Shown in pieces: positions 1 to 11,087 of a stretch of DNA of 64,000 nucleotides. The notes under the pieces were generated by a model. That model was not told the origin of the DNA and searched no databases. It saw only the letters and a list, made by a program, of their open reading frames with translations. A program made the position numbers and the translations under genes. The stretch's first letter is position 1. Each line of letters begins with the position of its first letter. Source of the stretch: Casuarina equisetifolia (Eukaryota; Streptophyta; Magnoliopsida; Fagales; Casuarinaceae); assembly GCA_028551475.1 (NCBI GenBank), contig CM052362.1, positions 19,574,021 to 19,638,020 of the forward strand, in the 5' to 3' direction.

Positions 1-1344
1 TGAGCTATTGACCACCATGGACAAACCTAATGTGCTCATTTTTTCTTATTATGATTAGTTCAGAGATGCAAAAGCAGAGGAAGTCACGGTTGCAATGGAA
101 AATTTATGATTGCAAACGGAAGAAAAATTCACCAGAAGGATTCCACGTGAAAGCATCTTTAAATCTCTGGCCGTCAATTTCGATGTCCAATCGAATCGGC
201 ACCAAATTCTCCGCAGTCGGCCTGCCTCATGTCATTGTGCGCTATCATCATCATCACCCACCCAAACACCAGAAATATCAAAATAAACTTTTAAACAGTA
301 CTCACATCCTGAACTTCACAGGAGCCTTATAGAAACCTGACGCCGGTGCTTTCATCGAGCTCCGAAGTCGTATAAAAACTATGAAATCCGCTGAAAGAAA
401 ACAAATCTCAAAGCCGTCGCCTCCTCCTCCTCTCCAAGCGTCCTGCGTAGTCTGTGCCCTTCCGTTTGCCGCTCGCCGATCGATCTCCTTGGGCCTGATT
501 ACTAACGGCGCTCCCCAAGGCCCAGCTTCTCGTACCCGAAATCTATGTCCGCCGGTCCAAGCTCGCTATGAAAACCAATCCTGTGAGCCCTTTGGTTATT
601 TGTTTCTATGACATTTTTTTAACTATACGTATTTGGGTGTAAAATTTGAGACCTCTATACCAAGGTTCTTTTAATATAAAATTTGAACCATTTAAAATAA
701 TTATTTTTCAGAAAAATTTACTTAAAATTTTTTATTATTTCAAAAATTAAATTTTTGTCATTTAATCAATTAACTTAGTTATTTTTAATAATAAAGTCTA
801 AAATTTAACATTTTACGTGAATGAGTTGAATGCATATATTATAATATTAAAAAATTTAAAATTAACCTCTTTATCATATTTTAACCTAATATTATTACTT
901 AAAAAAATCTAAATATTAAAGCAAATTACTAAGTCACCCACAACCACACAATTTTATCTTTATTTCTAGGAACTTTAAATTATCATTAAAAAAAAAAAAA
1001 AAAACTCGCGAGGATCTTTGTAGCGTGAAACCATGATCGGGGAAGAGTGAAGAAGCGATAAGAGACTGATTTGCAGTCGAAACTGAAGTAACCAGAAGCA
1101 TGGAGGAACAGCACTGAAGTTTCACACGTGTACGCGTCTGTAAAAGTGACTCTCTTGATTCGACTCAGAGTCAGGACCAGTTTTCTGGCGCTAACGCAAT
1201 GATTTTGGTAGTGGATAGGCTATTGCCGATCTACGAATTTTGGAGGACTGTACATCTGTAGCCTTTTTGGGCATATACACAGGCACTATACTTTTAAGGA
1301 TCTTCTGCCGAGGGAGGGGGAACACAGGAAGAAGAAGACATGTT
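1..1344. other. Intergenic, AT-rich, no gene supported
   Basis: No convincing exon was found. The stretch from about 610 to 1000 is very AT-rich and ends in a run of about 18 A (988-1005). The segment 350-600 is GC-richer and reads open for 76 codons from 381, but it has no recognisable domain or splice context. Bases just below 1345 are probably the 3' UTR of the minus-strand Aux/IAA gene. Confidence 0.5.
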
Positions 1345-2265
1345 CTAGCATCTGTCTGCTCTCCTGACTTTCAGTCTCTTCACGCTGTCCAAGAACATCC
1401 TGTTGGAGCCAAAATGAGAAACCATGTGAGGAAAACCAGAGTGTGAACGAGTAGGAAATGAGAGATAGGCATGTTCAGGCTGTGCTTACTCCCATGGCAC
1501 ATCTCCGACCATCATCCAGTCCCCTTCCTTGTCTTCGTAAGTCAGCACATGATATTTATCAGAATGAACTCGATGGGCACCGGAGCCTGTAAGTAAAAGA
1601 ATCCCACTTTCAAGAAACTGAAAGAAAAGAATCTGAGCAATCTATGTCGAAATCTCTCCTTTGGTACTTACATATTATGGTGGTCTTGAACATATGGGCG
1701 ATGGTTCTTATTAGACCCTCATAACCATCCTGCGCAAACAGGTTCAACTTTCTACCAATCGGAATGCCTTCCATGTAAATCTTGACAAACAAGGAGGGAT
1801 GATCATGGTTGTGTGATTTCCCTGAGTGAGTGCTCCTCAAGACTGATCCGATCGGCGGACAGTTTAATGGTTGCTGCCTGAAAAGTCAACATGGGCAGTT
1901 TGTAAAATGATCTTACAGCGAGATCAGAACATTAACGAGGAACTCGAAGAAGAAAATCTCAAGCTTTCTGCTAAAAACGTAAGAAAGACATGCATGCCAA
2001 TGAAAGAAGAACAGAGTGGTTTAGCGTAATTGAGTGGAAGCAATAAGGCAGTCACATACCCTGGGCTGGCAGAGAATTCACCGTAAAGAGAGGGCGAGAT
2101 GCTTAGACCAAGTCTGAGGTCAGTGGTCAATTCTGATCTTCCGCCGCCGCGTCTGCTTTTGCTATTCCGGTGGACTGGGATCGATAAAGAAGAAGAAGAG
2201 GATGCTGCAGAAGGATGGCTGCGGCTGTCTCTCGAAGAGGACGACGAACGAGCTTCCCCTCCCAT
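1345..2265 (-). CDS. IAA32-like: Aux/IAA transcriptional repressor, IAA32/IAA34 type without canonical degron
   Basis: Four coding exons on the minus strand: 2265-2060, 1877-1672, 1586-1490 and 1399-1345, all with GT-AG junctions and in frame, giving 187 residues. The first exon carries an EAR repressor motif LRLGL at residues 50-54, which in this family recruits TOPLESS co-repressors. From about residue 98 there is the PB1 domain ([15 protein letters not shown] with the family lysine K101, then an acidic stretch around [12 protein letters not shown]), used to bind ARFs and other Aux/IAAs in the nucleus. The normal domain II degron GWPPV is absent; only a CPPIGSVLR-like remnant lies at residues 75-83. 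Known IAA32/34 proteins share this and are not degraded through TIR1 in the usual auxin-dependent way. The serine-rich N-terminus (residues 7-27) is low complexity. The family is clear; which of IAA32 or IAA34 is the ortholog is not. Confidence 0.88.
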
Positions 2266-5200
2266 CCCGTATGGAGATTACGAAACGCAATCCTGAAGAG
2301 AGTAGTTATGCGAAAAGCCGGCTTCGCCTTTCTCTCTCCCTCTATCTACCTGTATAATAAATTAGTTGAAAGGGGCAGACAGAGAACAGCCAAGCAAGTC
2401 AGGCCTTGGCCGAACTCTCAACCCTTTGAGTTGCCCTCAGGGTGGCCGACATGTCGATGCTGCATACGCTACGACGTTTTTGCTTCGAACCCTTTTCCCT
2501 TTTCCCTTTTGGTTTTCCATAACTCTGGAGATATCACCACTGGCGGTAATTTCTACGTAGATTAACAATAAGAAAAGTTTGTATGATTGAATTTGGTATC
2601 AAAAGAATGAATAAGTGTGAGATTGAAACTACCAACTCTACTCAATTAGATGTAATTATCATTTAAATTGTTTTTACGTCTAATGATCATCATGAGAGCT
2701 ATTTTGGTTTTATTCTATCGAGAGGATGATTTTAACACAACATGTACGAACTATATTTTTAACAACTGAGTTATGAAAGAGATAAATTATAAAAACTTTT
2801 CTTTCCACCTAGCTTTTGAGATAATAGGGAATATAATTGCTACTTAAACGAAGCAGCATAGTTATCTTAAATTCTTCAAGATTTTGTAACATCAAAGGTA
2901 AATAGACCAGTGAGTGGTCCTTGTTGCTCAAGTCTTCTGGTGTAGGTGGGATGCATGCCATTTTTTCCGGAAGAGGACCACATATGTAGAAAATTAACAC
3001 AATTATGAGAAAACCCCATGTCTTCAGCCAGACGAGTGTCGTAGGGACAGGACAATGCAAAACCCCTGCCGGAGATATCCATCCAAGGGGCATTACAAGA
3101 CAAAGAACAAAGCATGCTCAACAGTGAAGCGTAGGAGACCAAGGCTTGTACAACGTCGTCCCATTTGATTAAAAAATGTAAATTTGGTCGCAGTAATTCT
3201 CTCCAAATAGGCCTACAAAGCCAACCACCTCAACCGTAAATAGGTAGGCCCTAGTTCTTCGATAACTCTAAGGAGCACTTAATCATTTCCATGATCAAAA
3301 GTTAGCCAATCTTCATGTAATTTTCCCTACAAGAAGAAAGGAAGTGATTTCTTTGGTCATTTTTTTGACAATGGTTCGTGGGTGGTTGGTTATGTTGTGG
3401 AATTCAAAAGAGGAAGCATCCGGTTTGGGAAGACAATGATAGCTTATGTAGCGTAGGCTAGCAGTGAATAGAGAAAAGAAACTAGGGTTGTTGGTTGGGG
3501 GGGCAAGGGATGGACACGAGATTTGAAACTTGGAAGCTGGAAAAGGTCATGTAGTCCTACGAAGTTTGGTTTGAAGTATTGTTTATAAGAGCTTTCGAGC
3601 CAACCCAAGAGGTCTCTCAAAGAAGAGTACGTTAGCTCGACTTTAAGAAACATGCAATCAACTAACTTCCCTGCCCAAAGCCTCGATATTCCCTTCTCTG
3701 TCTCTCCCTCTCTCTCTCATCCACGAACATGTATGCCCATACCGTTGATGTAGGACCATGAGGAATGAGCTGGCCTTGTTTTCCTAATCAAAAAAATACC
3801 ACATCAACGTGACGACCTCATTACTATAGAGTATGCCATGGAAGAATCTAATATATGTGTATATTATCTCTAACATATGTATATGCTTTTATAGACATAA
3901 AAGTTAGTAAAATGCTGAAAGAGGGAGAGAGAAAGGGAGGGGCAGGGAAGGGAACAAGAGGGCAAGCTTGCTGCTGAAGAAAGGTTAATGGGAAGAAAGC
4001 ATACGTGGGTTGTCACAAACAAGGGTAAAAGAGAAAGCTGCAGTCCCAAGGTTGCTTCCGTCGGACATCTTTCTCCTGCTCCAATGCCCTTTTTTTCTTC
4101 TTTTTTCCCCCCTCAATGCAACGCACTTTGTGTACAATTCAAGCATGTATGCTTCTGTTTGACTTGGTGTCCACTGTGCTACGAAAGCATCGAAGATTCG
4201 GAGTTAATCGGAGATAAGATGACAGGAGAAAAGGAGACCTCGTGCGTGGAGCCCCGTTCCATCCAATCGTGTTTACCATAATTTAGGACCATTCTTCAAA
4301 TATCTGGCTAGACCTATAGGCCATATGGCCTTTTTTTCCTTTTGCCTTTTCCTTTATCTGTTCCCGTTTCTAGATTTTTAAGAACCCAAGAAAGGGTAGT
4401 TGAAGAACCCTATCTTTTCTCATTTTTGTATGATCTTTATTGAATCCGTGGCTGTCCAAGTCAGTCGTTCTCTGTAGTGGGGGCTATGATTTCCCGTGTT
4501 TTGATTCTCCACCAAACATAACAAGGGATTCAATCACCCACAAGAAAGCATGTCTCCGGAGCTGAGCTGCTAGGGTGGGGCATGATTCTATTTCCGGGCT
4601 TGCTTCATGGGCCATTTTTTCATCGTGTGGAAAGACATGACAGGAAGTGAAGAGACTTCATGTAACTTATGTCTAGACTCTGGAGAGCACCGTCTATCAT
4701 ATCCCTAGGCCAGGACCACCACGAGTTTTATCCTGTTGCTGCCATATACCACAGTTGTTGAGAAATTAGGGGAAGAGGACACTGATGGTTCCACTTTCAA
4801 ATGACATTTTTGATAGTGGGGAACCGTCAAATATTGGGGCAATACCTGTTTTGATTTCACATATTTGTTGTCTAGAATCAAGAGCAGGTTCATCATGCAT
4901 GACCAAGAATTTCACAACCAATCATCCAGTCGTGCAAAATCATGCTGACGAATGCTTTCTTTTCACATTTTCTTTTTCTGGTCTGTTTTTTGCTTCCGTA
5001 CTTCTCTTTTTTGGTGGCTTAAGAGTTCCAATGCTGTGCTGCACATAGAACGGCATAATTGGGTTGGGCCAATTCATCTCTCGCATTCAAACATACCTCC
5101 TTAGTGTTATGCCTGATCCGCATGAGTCAAGAAGACCAACAAAAGGGTGCCCGATCACAGGCCAAGGCGTGGACCGTATGTGAACAAGATGGGTTGGGGA

Positions 5201-6766
5201 GGGCAACTTGCATCTCCAATCACCCTTACCCTTCAATTTCTTTGAGTCAAGGCCAGCCTAGCCTCTCAAATGGTTAGGTGCTGCATAAGCTACTAGGGTG
5301 GAAGCATTGCATCACACGTCAATTGGCACACAGATTAAGCAATAAAATCACATAAGACGCAATCTTTAGAGTAGTTTGGACAAATATGTCCTGCTTTCAT
5401 CATCATTAGTAGATTATCGGCTCATTCTCTTTTTTTTTTCTTTATTAAGAAAGTTATTGAAAATAAAAGTATTATCTTTCACTCTTATGATTTGGTTGTT
5501 CTCTCTATCGAGCTCTTAACTACTTGCAAGATTTTTGCAATAACTTTGACATTGGTTTTCTTTTCAATTTAAGGGCTTTACAAATTTTTAGCCCCATTCC
5601 CTCACATATCAAGCTGCCAAACCACACTAAGCCCGCAAGGCTTTTGAGCCTCTTTTTGAGTCTCAAGGCCAATTCCAAGTTGCCTCTTTTTATAGGGTAC
5701 ACAAAACCCTAAAAATAAGCCTAAGGAAAAGGTTGTAATATTACCCTATTCACTTATTCTAATTCCAAATAAATCAAGGGAATATATAAGACATTATTAG
5801 CCCCACTAATTATGAAAAATCACAAGATAAGCTAAAACAGCCAATGACATTAGTCATCCATACCTTGATTAATCATGTTAAGTACTAACATGATCTAATA
5901 TGTATTATAATTTTAGGTATTTCTTTCTCAAATTAGTTTTAAAAAAGAAAGTTGAGTTCTTTTTAACGTATATAAAATCATAAATTCAAAGAAGATGTCT
6001 CTATATAGGCCATATTCCTATAATTCTGTTTTAATACTTTGTCACTCGAATAGTAATCCGTACTTAAAATAAATAGTTATATTAAACAGAACTTAACATT
6101 GGCAATATTTCAACAAAATTAGGACAAAATTAGCTAATTAAACCTCCCACCGACTATACAGTCCAATAAGATCAAAAAGCCAACAAGAAAGATGAATGTT
6201 TAACACTAAAGCTATAAACTCAAGATGGGTCATTGTCAAAAAGCAAATAAATAATGGACGACTTTCCAGGAGTCTAAGGCAATGGGTAATGCATGTGGGT
6301 CATCATATAAATTTAAAGCCTTTAACATGACAACGACTAATTGCTATTAATATTTCATGCATCTAGAGCCATAATTTATGGAGCCTAACGCCCCGGGTTC
6401 AAATTAACCGGAAGAATTCTGCTCAATCATGTGAGCAGCCGATTAACACGTATACCAGTTTACCTTTTAAAATGAAAACCACTTCTTCAAAATTTTTAGG
6501 CATGGAAGTAAAATAGATAGGAAGACTTTTCGCAATCAGAGTTGGCGGCATTTATTTGTCATTTCCATGACAGGTAGGAAAAAAGTGACGGCTTTCTGAA
6601 CATCAACGTGTTCGTCTAGGAACCAAACTTTGTTCTCCAAAAGAACGCCATATCAACGTCAGAGATATGACATTCGGGAATCCTGTCCCATTGGCTGGTC
6701 ATATTCTCGTTGATTTATCCTCTGGCCGTGGCAGCGTCGCCCTAAAATCATCCAGTGGAGCTAAAG
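2266..6766. other. Gene-poor intergenic region between Aux/IAA and HYH
   Basis: About 4.5 kb with no exon I can support. The first few hundred bases should hold the Aux/IAA promoter and 5' UTR; a TATA-like TATTATA lies on the minus strand near 2355. CT-rich simple sequence occurs near 3700-3720. The segment 5350-6700 is AT-rich with no repeat structure I could resolve. A short open frame on the minus strand at 2809-3142 matches nothing I recognise. ACGT cores upstream of the HYH gene are listed separately. Confidence 0.5.
6604..6661 (+). promoter_or_regulatory. Two ACGT-core elements upstream of the HYH-type gene
   Basis: CAACGTG lies at 6604-6610 and CAACGTCA at about 6654-6661, roughly 110-160 bp before the start codon. 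ACGT cores are the known binding sites of HY5/HYH-type bZIP factors, so self- or cross-regulation is possible. The motifs are seen; the function is inferred, and short cores of this kind arise often by chance. Confidence 0.3.
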
Positions 6767-8356
6767 ATGTCTCCTCCCGGAGGCGCAGATGGTGAAACCA
6801 ATGATTCCCTGCCGGAATCCACAAACGAGAAGCCGGAATGGGAGCAAGTTCAGGCGGCCGAGGAGGGGCCTGTGGCATCGGCCTCGTGGAGGAGGCTGAG
6901 TAGTGACAGCAATACCAGCCCTTCCCTCCAATCTTTGTTTCCGCGGAAGAAGAGCAAAGCTGGTGGTGCGCTGCATGAAAACTAAATAATGACAAAAGTG
7001 GTTTCTCTCTTGATTTCCGCTCGTTAACCTTTTTGTGTTGAATCCAGAGGAGAGTGATGAAGATTTGTTCACGGTTCCTGAAGTGGAGGCTCCACCACCA
7101 ATGAATTCTGCTGTGGTCAAGAATGCTTTCAGCGATAGAAATAACGAGAATAATGCAGAAATTCAGCATCAAACTATGGTATCTGGGAAGCGACGCAGGG
7201 GACGTAACCCTATTGACAAAGAATATAGACGCCTTAAGAGGTATCTTACTTCGTAGTTTCTTTTTTGGGAAGACATCTTCTACTTCACGGATATTTTTTT
7301 TTATAATAAGCACATACACTGACACACATTCAGTGTGAACTTGGAATTAAGAGGTCTTAAATAGCATATGTTTCTAATTAGGCTGGTGCTTGTGATTCTT
7401 TCCCGTGGTGCTGAACTTGAGATTAATAGATCCTAAATAATATTTACTTCTAACTAAGTTAGTGCTTGTGACTCTCCCTCATAGGGTTAAACTTGGGTTA
7501 AGAGATCCTATATAACATTTGCTTCTAACATAATTGATATTTATCGATTCTTCCTCACATTTTTATAAGGCTATATGTTTCATTTTGCACTTCTAAATTA
7601 CTTCTAACTGAGCTAGTACTTGTCAACTCTCCCCCATAGTGCTAAACTTGGGATGAAGAGACCCAATATAATATTTACTTCTAATGAGTTGGTGCTTGTT
7701 GACTGTCCCTCACATATTTACAAGGCAATACATTCCGTTTTGTACTTCCTAATTATTTTTAATTGAGCCGGTCTTGTTGATTCTCCCTCTTAGTGCTAAA
7801 CTTGAAATTAAGAGATCTCATATAACATCTGCTTCTAATTGAGCTAATGTTTATTGACTCTCCCTCATGTATTTGCAAGGCAATGCATTCCATTTTGCAC
7901 CTGAATTATTTGTGAGAATAGATACCAGCATTGACCAAGCTGGAAAAAAACTATTTGCTTATAAATAGCTTAACTTTTTAACTTGCATAAAATCAAATGA
8001 GTTTGTTAAACCAGCCAAATTCCTAACTATATACTTTCACTCTTAACAGGTTGCTTAGGAACAGGGTATCTGCTCAACAAGCCCGAGAGAGGAAGAAGGT
8101 ATATGTCAATGATCTGGAGTGGAGAGCCAAAAAGTTGCAGGACATGAACTCGAAGTTAGAAGAGAAGATCTCAACTTTAACCAATGAGAATTCCATGCTT
8201 AGGAAGGTGAGATAGCAGTCAATTCTCTTGAGTACTATATTTGCACACAAGCATGACCCGTAAACTAAATCCATTCTCTAACAGGTTCTTCTGAACACAA
8301 GGCCTAAGAACGATGAAAGCATCGAGCCGAAGCAGGATCAGTTTAACCAGACCTAA
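6767..8356 (+). CDS. HYH: HY5-homolog bZIP transcription factor (HYH type)
   Basis: Four coding exons: 6767-6962, 7048-7240, 8050-8206 and 8285-8356, giving 205 residues. Residues 66-79 ([14 protein letters not shown]) form the acidic VP motif by which HY5 and HYH are bound by the COP1 ubiquitin ligase and degraded in the dark. Residues about 113-146 are the basic region, including [13 protein letters not shown], followed by leucine heptads ([17 protein letters not shown]). The sequence sides with HYH rather than HY5: it has [11 protein letters not shown] before the basic region, a short tail after the zipper, and no glycine-rich C-terminus. The protein should bind ACGT-containing promoter elements in the nucleus and drive light-regulated genes. 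The start at 6767 is the first in-frame ATG; an upstream in-frame GTG is not used. The second intron (about 0.8 kb) contains degenerate tandem repeats. Confidence 0.93.
7333..7900 (+). repeat. Degenerate tandem repeats in HYH intron 2
   Basis: A unit resembling GTGCTAAACTTGGGATTAAG followed by a TATAACATTTGCTTCTAA-like stretch recurs with starts near 7337, 7412, 7489, 7644 and 7799. Spacing is about 75 bp between the first copies and about 155 bp between the later ones. The longer units add a second module (ACATATTTACAAGGCAAT-like). The whole array sits in the 809-bp intron between the VP-motif exon and the basic-region exon. Confidence 0.75.
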
Positions 8357-11087
8357 CAAGCAGACGCTTCTCTTGTTCGCGCCTTCTGTAACTTCTATTT
8401 ACCGTCGTCGGAGACGCTTCTTGAGAAATATGAATCGCATATACCCATAACTATGAATGTATTACCAATGTCTTAAATCCTCTTACCTTGGCAAGCGCAA
8501 GTCTTCCTTTCTGTTTCCTTTGAGACCAGTGGCTTCAAATAGATCTCTACAAACGTGGTGGCTACGGATAAGGCCTTTTTTCTGCACTTTTATTTCAATG
8601 GGAACTGCAAAAAATATTAGTTACAGGATGTTAAATCAGTCAACGCCGAGCCCCAAGCGCATATCAAACACAACTTAAAAAGCTCTAGATCCTGCCGAGC
8701 ATAATTTGACACCAAAATGTTAACACACAAATAGTCATGGAAAATCCAAAAACCCAATTCAAGAAAGCAAGATTGCATAACTCAGTTTGAGCCCATAATA
8801 GCCTCTGGGAGCCGAGCATAGATCCAACTAAGCACTGTCCAGTTTGAGCCCATTACCATGTACTAAGCCTTTTTTACTGAGAATTTCTCGTCGTCAAATA
8901 TGGTTAAAAGAAATACTATTAAAAACTAAACCATGATTTTCTATAAGTCTTGAGAAAAAAATTCTTTTTAAAACTGGGTAAAATATATTATTTTATATTT
9001 TAATTTTACGAAAAAAAATCTTAACTCAATCAAGATAATACTAAAGATTTCAAGTCTCTCATCATTGAAATTTTGACTACATTAAAATTTAATGAATTCT
9101 TTATTGCTAATTTAGGCTAAATACTATTAATTAGTTTTCTATCCTATAAGATAGTACAATTAGAAAGTAAACTAACATTATTGCATTCTTGAAAATAAGA
9201 AAATAATGAGCTAAAATTTTATAATAAGAGATTTTAATGTGGCGCCAAACAATCATTGTGTAGTCATATTGGCAAGTTCTTAATTTGGTATTTCTAAAAT
9301 GATCAAGTTCCCTACTCACGGAATTTTCACCACTAAAGAAATTTATGTTGGAATGAGTTTGGCTATTATTTAATTTGGTTTGGTATAATTTGTAAGTTCT
9401 TTATCCTAAAGAAAAATGTAATTAAAAACTAAACTATGATTGTTTAAATAAGAAAACCAAATGTGTCGTAGAATACCTAAGTCTGCCTCTTTTAAAAGAT
9501 GTTTATAAAGAAAGAAGTTGTATAAATTTATAAGACATTCATAAGTATATGAAACACCCAAGAAAAAAAATGAATTATAGAAAGAGATTGTCAAAGTTTA
9601 TAAGGGAAATCACAAATTGCTTTCTTAGCCTACATAACACTTTGTTGTCCAATATGTTTAAAATTAAATAAACTTTGATGATAACATATTTAATCTTATG
9701 TCAAACAAGCTTTGTCTCGATCATAGTAGTATATTCCTAATATTCTTCAACAGGTTGTGGGCAGGAAGGCTTTTCGAACTCCGTTTTGGGAGTTTGTACG
9801 ATTTTAAAACTCGAAAGTTTCTGAGACGCACGAAACGATCAAAGCACGTGCGCCACAACCGATTGGTAGGTCTACCAAGCTAGACAAGACGATCTGCTAC
9901 TTCCCCGAGAAGAAGCCTGGCACTATAAATCAAGTTTATTTACTTTTATGCAAGTGCCAATCGGAGCCAATTATGAATGTTTCTTATTCATTCAACCGTA
10001 GATTCCGCATGTTTTCTTCTTCTTCCAACTCCGAAGTGATAAAACCCAAAATGGGCTTTGACTTGCAGGTATGACCTTTTTAATTTTCTTGTTTTGGCAT
10101 TTCTCTTGGCATTTGAATTCACCGTTATGTGAAACTCCGCGAGAGTCATGCATCTTTCTCAGTTCTTGGGACTTACGTTTTAGCTATGCTTCAACAATGA
10201 AGTCCTTGATCTTCAGAATCGTCAATCTCTCGGGTCTCTGTAAGGGTGCTTCCCTGGAATTTCCATTTCCGTGATAAACTCGTTCTCTATTTTCGTTCTT
10301 TTTTTTTTTTTTTTCCTTTTTATTCTGTTGTTTTCTCTCGTTCGACGTAGGAATTGTGATTGTCAGTAGCTGAGATTCTTCATTACATTGTGAAATCATT
10401 GTATTAGCGAGACAATTTGGTTCATCTGTTAAGTTTCGGTTTCCTGATCTCCACAAATTTCCATTCTCAGTCGAGCTTGTGAGCTTGACCCTTCTGCAGA
10501 TTATCAGAGCCTAGATCCTCATATACTCTCTTTGCTTGTTGCGTTCAGATAATTCCGTTGTGATTTCCAGTCGTTGAAGATTGTTATCCATTCTTATCTG
10601 TGCACCATTTGATACTTTCTTGGAGGGGGAAAGCTTCATTAGTTGTAGTTACCATCTTTAAGCTCTTCTTGTGTGATATATCTCACCTTATAAGTTCACA
10701 GGTAGTAGCTTGTAATTCATTTGCTGTCAAAGTATTGAAATCAGTTGCAGTTTTCAACATCCGTATCTTTTCTGTTGCTTGATTTTTTTAAACTCTGACA
10801 TCCACTTGAAATTTAATGATCCCATCCTTGAATTCAGTTATATACATTTCCTGTATCTTAGATTTATGTGATTTGGAGCACCATTAGGAATCCTCCCATT
10901 CACCAAACATTACTTTTGATTTCCGGTAAAAAGGTTGCATGCTACCCAAGTATCTGCTATTTCTAGTGCTGAGTTGAGTTCCAATGTATTTCTTTTATAA
11001 GAGAGTTGTTTGCCTTTTTTCCTTTTCTCTTTGCCAATAAAACTCATGTTTTGCATCCTTCTTAGCCTACTAAGAGTCTAGGGGTCA
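8357..11087. other. Intergenic region and untranslated leader of the lipase gene
   Basis: 8357-9650 is AT-rich (3' UTR of the bZIP gene, then nothing recognisable). A likely first, non-coding exon of the lipase lies around 9950-10068 and ends at a donor (TTGCAG|GTATGA). The acceptor CTTCTTAG lies near 11064, shortly before the start codon, giving a leader intron of about 1 kb. A small ATG in the leader exon (10050) opens only a short frame. Poly-T runs occur near 10298-10314. Confidence 0.45.

Noticed and set aside
381-611. Possible first exon on the plus strand
   Set aside because: The Pro/Ser-rich peptide has no homology I recognise, and no convincing downstream exon follows in the AT-rich sequence.
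2809-3142. Open frames of 88-94 codons on the minus strand
   Set aside because: Overlapping frames, no domain, no splice context and no codon pattern like the nearby genes.
6699-7325. 208-codon minus-strand frame across the start of the HYH gene
   Set aside because: It crosses the exon-intron borders of a well-supported plus-strand bZIP gene and has no domain.
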